NCBI GenBank assembly: GCA_049287025.1
Contig: JBAQFA010000009.1
Span: 1-64,000, forward strand
From: UBA11710 sp049287025
Lineage (GTDB): Bacteria > Patescibacteriota > Patescibacteriia > Magasanikbacterales > UBA922
Direction of reading: 5' to 3'
Length of the DNA: 64,000 bases
The position numbers and the translations under genes were made by a program. Positions 62,556 to 64,000 of the stretch are shown in pieces. Each line of letters opens with the position of its first letter. Position 1 is the stretch's first letter. The notes below the pieces were generated by a model that saw nothing but the letters and a program-made list of their open reading frames with translations, was not told the DNA's origin and did no database searches.

Positions 62556-63950
62556 ATGAAAAAAATATTTTTATATACCTTCATAATTATTGCGCCATTA
62601 TTTTTAACGGGGTGTGTAGGAGATTTACAATCACTGTTGTGTGATTTTTTACCAGATTCTGATCATTGTTTTCAATCGGCCGCGATTCAAGAAGGGCAAG
62701 TAGAAGAATGTGAAAAAGTATCAGGTGAAAATTTTAAAGACACTGGTTCTAATCCACCACGCGACAAATGTTATTTATTAATTGCTGAAAATACGGGCAA
62801 TCTTGATGCTTGTAAACAAATAAAAGGCGGACCAATGTCGTATACTCAAGAGGAATGTATCTTGGGTGCGAGTATAAAGAATGAAGATCCAGCTGGGTGT
62901 AAAATGTTGACTGGTTCTGCGGCGGCACAGTGTAGAAAAGAGCTTGGGGTTAAAATTGATGCTGTCAAAGTAATTGAAGTAGACAAACAAATTGAAGAAA
63001 TAAAAAATTATTTGAAAGATGGTTCGGATCCAGATTTGGAAAAACAACTTAAAGGTTTGGAACAAAGACGCGAAGATATGTTGGGGGTGTTAACCAAGGC
63101 CAATAAGGATGAGTATGAAAAATTATCAGACCCGATTAGTCAAGAAATAATTGGGGACTTTGCCGTGGGTGATATTGACTCAGCGACTAAAAATAAATTA
63201 TTAGAATTTAACAAAAAATTAAAAGATAGTGGGGTGAAAATGAGCACTGAACAATATGAATCTATTCGCGATTATTTGGCTTATGTAAATAATCCAGATA
63301 ATGATATTGAAAATATGGATGGTAGTGGTATGACGAAAGATCGTTGGAATGAAAAAGTGGGGAATGCGGTAGACAAATTAAAATTTTGGAAAACTAATCC
63401 CAGTGAAGCCGAGAAGGGTTGGGATGAACAATTGCGTTTTTATGAAAGAATGCTAGAAAGACAGGCTGCTATAAATCAAGGTATGACAGAGTTGCAGGAA
63501 GATTTTAATCGTAATATGGGTATGGTGTATGACGCGGCTGGAAATAAAATAGTGGATGTGGCCAAGGATGCTTTTATTGAAAAGTTTTTTGGAGAAATTA
63601 CGGGCAAGACTGTAGGTTGGACAACAATGGTTGTGGGAGAAGCGATTGATACGGTGAAGGCCGAAGCCAAATCAATGGAATTTCGTGGTTTAGCCAGAGC
63701 CTATGATTTGGGCATGGCTGAAGAAGTTGGTAAATTTGGTGGTGATGTAGAAAAAGCTCATGCGGAAGTGGTAAAGAAAATGATGGCTAATCCATATGAA
63801 TACGAAGATGGCAATCCTTATGCCAAATATGGTAATATTTTGGAAAACAAAGATTGTGATGGATCAAATCCTCATTGTGTGAATAAAGAAGTGTTTTGGA
63901 AAGCTATGAAGAAATCATATAAATATCAACATCAGAGTAGTGGTAGTTAA
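62556..63950 (+). CDS. Large lipoprotein of unknown function
   Basis: 464 residues. Lipoprotein signal MKKIFLYTFIIIAPLFLTGC (lipobox LTGC, Cys20). The next ~110 residues hold about ten Cys in a repeat (CDFLPDSDHC, EECEKVSGE, DKCYLLIAENTGNLDACKQIKGG, EECILGA, AGCKMLTGSAAAQCRKEL) like repeats of surface proteins that bridge by disulfides. Residues ~140-450 are largely helical (KQIEEIKNYLKDGSDPDLEKQLKGLEQRREDML). No enzyme motif. Function unknown; surface anchored. Confidence 0.68.
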   Translation: MKKIFLYTFIIIAPLFLTGCVGDLQSLLCDFLPDSDHCFQSAAIQEGQVEECEKVSGENFKDTGSNPPRDKCYLLIAENTGNLDACKQIKGGPMSYTQEECILGASIKNEDPAGCKMLTGSAAAQCRKELGVKIDAVKVIEVDKQIEEIKNYLKDGSDPDLEKQLKGLEQRREDMLGVLTKANKDEYEKLSDPISQEIIGDFAVGDIDSATKNKLLEFNKKLKDSGVKMSTEQYESIRDYLAYVNNPDNDIENMDGSGMTKDRWNEKVGNAVDKLKFWKTNPSEAEKGWDEQLRFYERMLERQAAINQGMTELQEDFNRNMGMVYDAAGNKIVDVAKDAFIEKFFGEITGKTVGWTTMVVGEAIDTVKAEAKSMEFRGLARAYDLGMAEEVGKFGGDVEKAHAEVVKKMMANPYEYEDGNPYAKYGNILENKDCDGSNPHCVNKEVFWKAMKKSYKYQHQSSGS

Positions 63951-63960
63951 TTACCCAAAC

Positions 63961-63989
63961 TTGACAATTAGCCTAGAATAATATATAAT
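63961..63989 (+). promoter_or_regulatory. Consensus promoter of a gene beyond the window
   Basis: TTGACA (63961-63966), 17-nt spacer, TATAAT (63984-63989). The transcript starts near 63996 and leaves the window. Confidence 0.85.
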
Positions 63990-64000
63990 CCGAGCAATCT

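Noticed and set aside
1..64000. Insertion sequences or prophage
   Set aside because: No transposase, terminase, capsid or portal gene was recognised. The only recombinase is the Xer-type protein at 4528-5529.

Overview
ORGANISM. The window looks like chromosomal DNA of a Candidate Phyla Radiation (Patescibacteria) bacterium. It is mostly A+T-rich, with weak or absent Shine-Dalgarno (SD) sites on many genes. It carries a long run of type IV secretion pilin-like genes (signal peptide plus two membrane helices), a type IV pilus minor pilin cluster, four-helix-bundle genes, TrmB-like regulators and many small proteins of no recognised family. A lineage below CPR cannot be fixed from this window. 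LAYOUT. Left of about 28.3 kb most genes run on the minus strand and right of about 28.6 kb most run on the plus strand. The switch lies at dnaN-dnaA | rpmH-rnpA-yidD, the classic replication-origin neighbourhood, with DnaA-box-like sites on both sides. 0-7.6 kb: DJ-1/PfpI protein, exonuclease, SpoU methyltransferase, tyrosine recombinase, slipin, two tRNAs, glycosyltransferase. 7.7-18.9 kb: galU plus twelve paralogous pilin-like genes with an embedded solute-binding lipoprotein. 19.4-23.4 kb: type IV pilus minor pilins. 23.7-28.3 kb: trigger factor, YggU, dnaN, dnaA. 28.6-37.2 kb: rpmH, rnpA, yidD, an unrecognised structured RNA, a DksA/TraR protein, lspA, comM, LysM-M23 peptidase, H+-pyrophosphatase. 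39.4-48.6 kb: nitrate/taurine-type ABC transporter, ftsK, RodZ-like protein, recA, ychF, a BASS-family transporter. 48.7-52.3 kb: a single-chain G6PDH-6PGDH fusion and a SIS-domain isomerase. 59.7-64 kb: HTH-STAS protein, HigBA, rmuC, membrane protein and lipoprotein. ACCESSORY SYSTEM. The most unusual part is a set of G+C-rich cassettes with strong SD sites (37.3-38.5 kb and 53.9-59.7 kb), embedded in A+T-rich DNA and interleaved with TrmB-like regulators on the opposite strand. Cargo proteins are unrelated to each other (a secreted protein, Cys-rich proteins, a CheY-like receiver, unknowns), but the frame is conserved: consensus promoters with inverted repeats over or beside the -35, structured leaders, and a 3' RNA element built from an H-type pseudoknot and a hairpin with a four-base GTGA or GTTA loop. 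Stems in this element change by compensatory substitution between copies. I read this as a modular cargo system in which the regulator, RNA element and terminator are constant and the open reading frame is exchanged. REPEATS. Nearly every intergenic space carries short near-tandem words of about 7-9 nt, often as inverted pairs and with a different word at each locus. They flank all three four-helix-bundle genes and have entered trmH, galU and lspA in frame.
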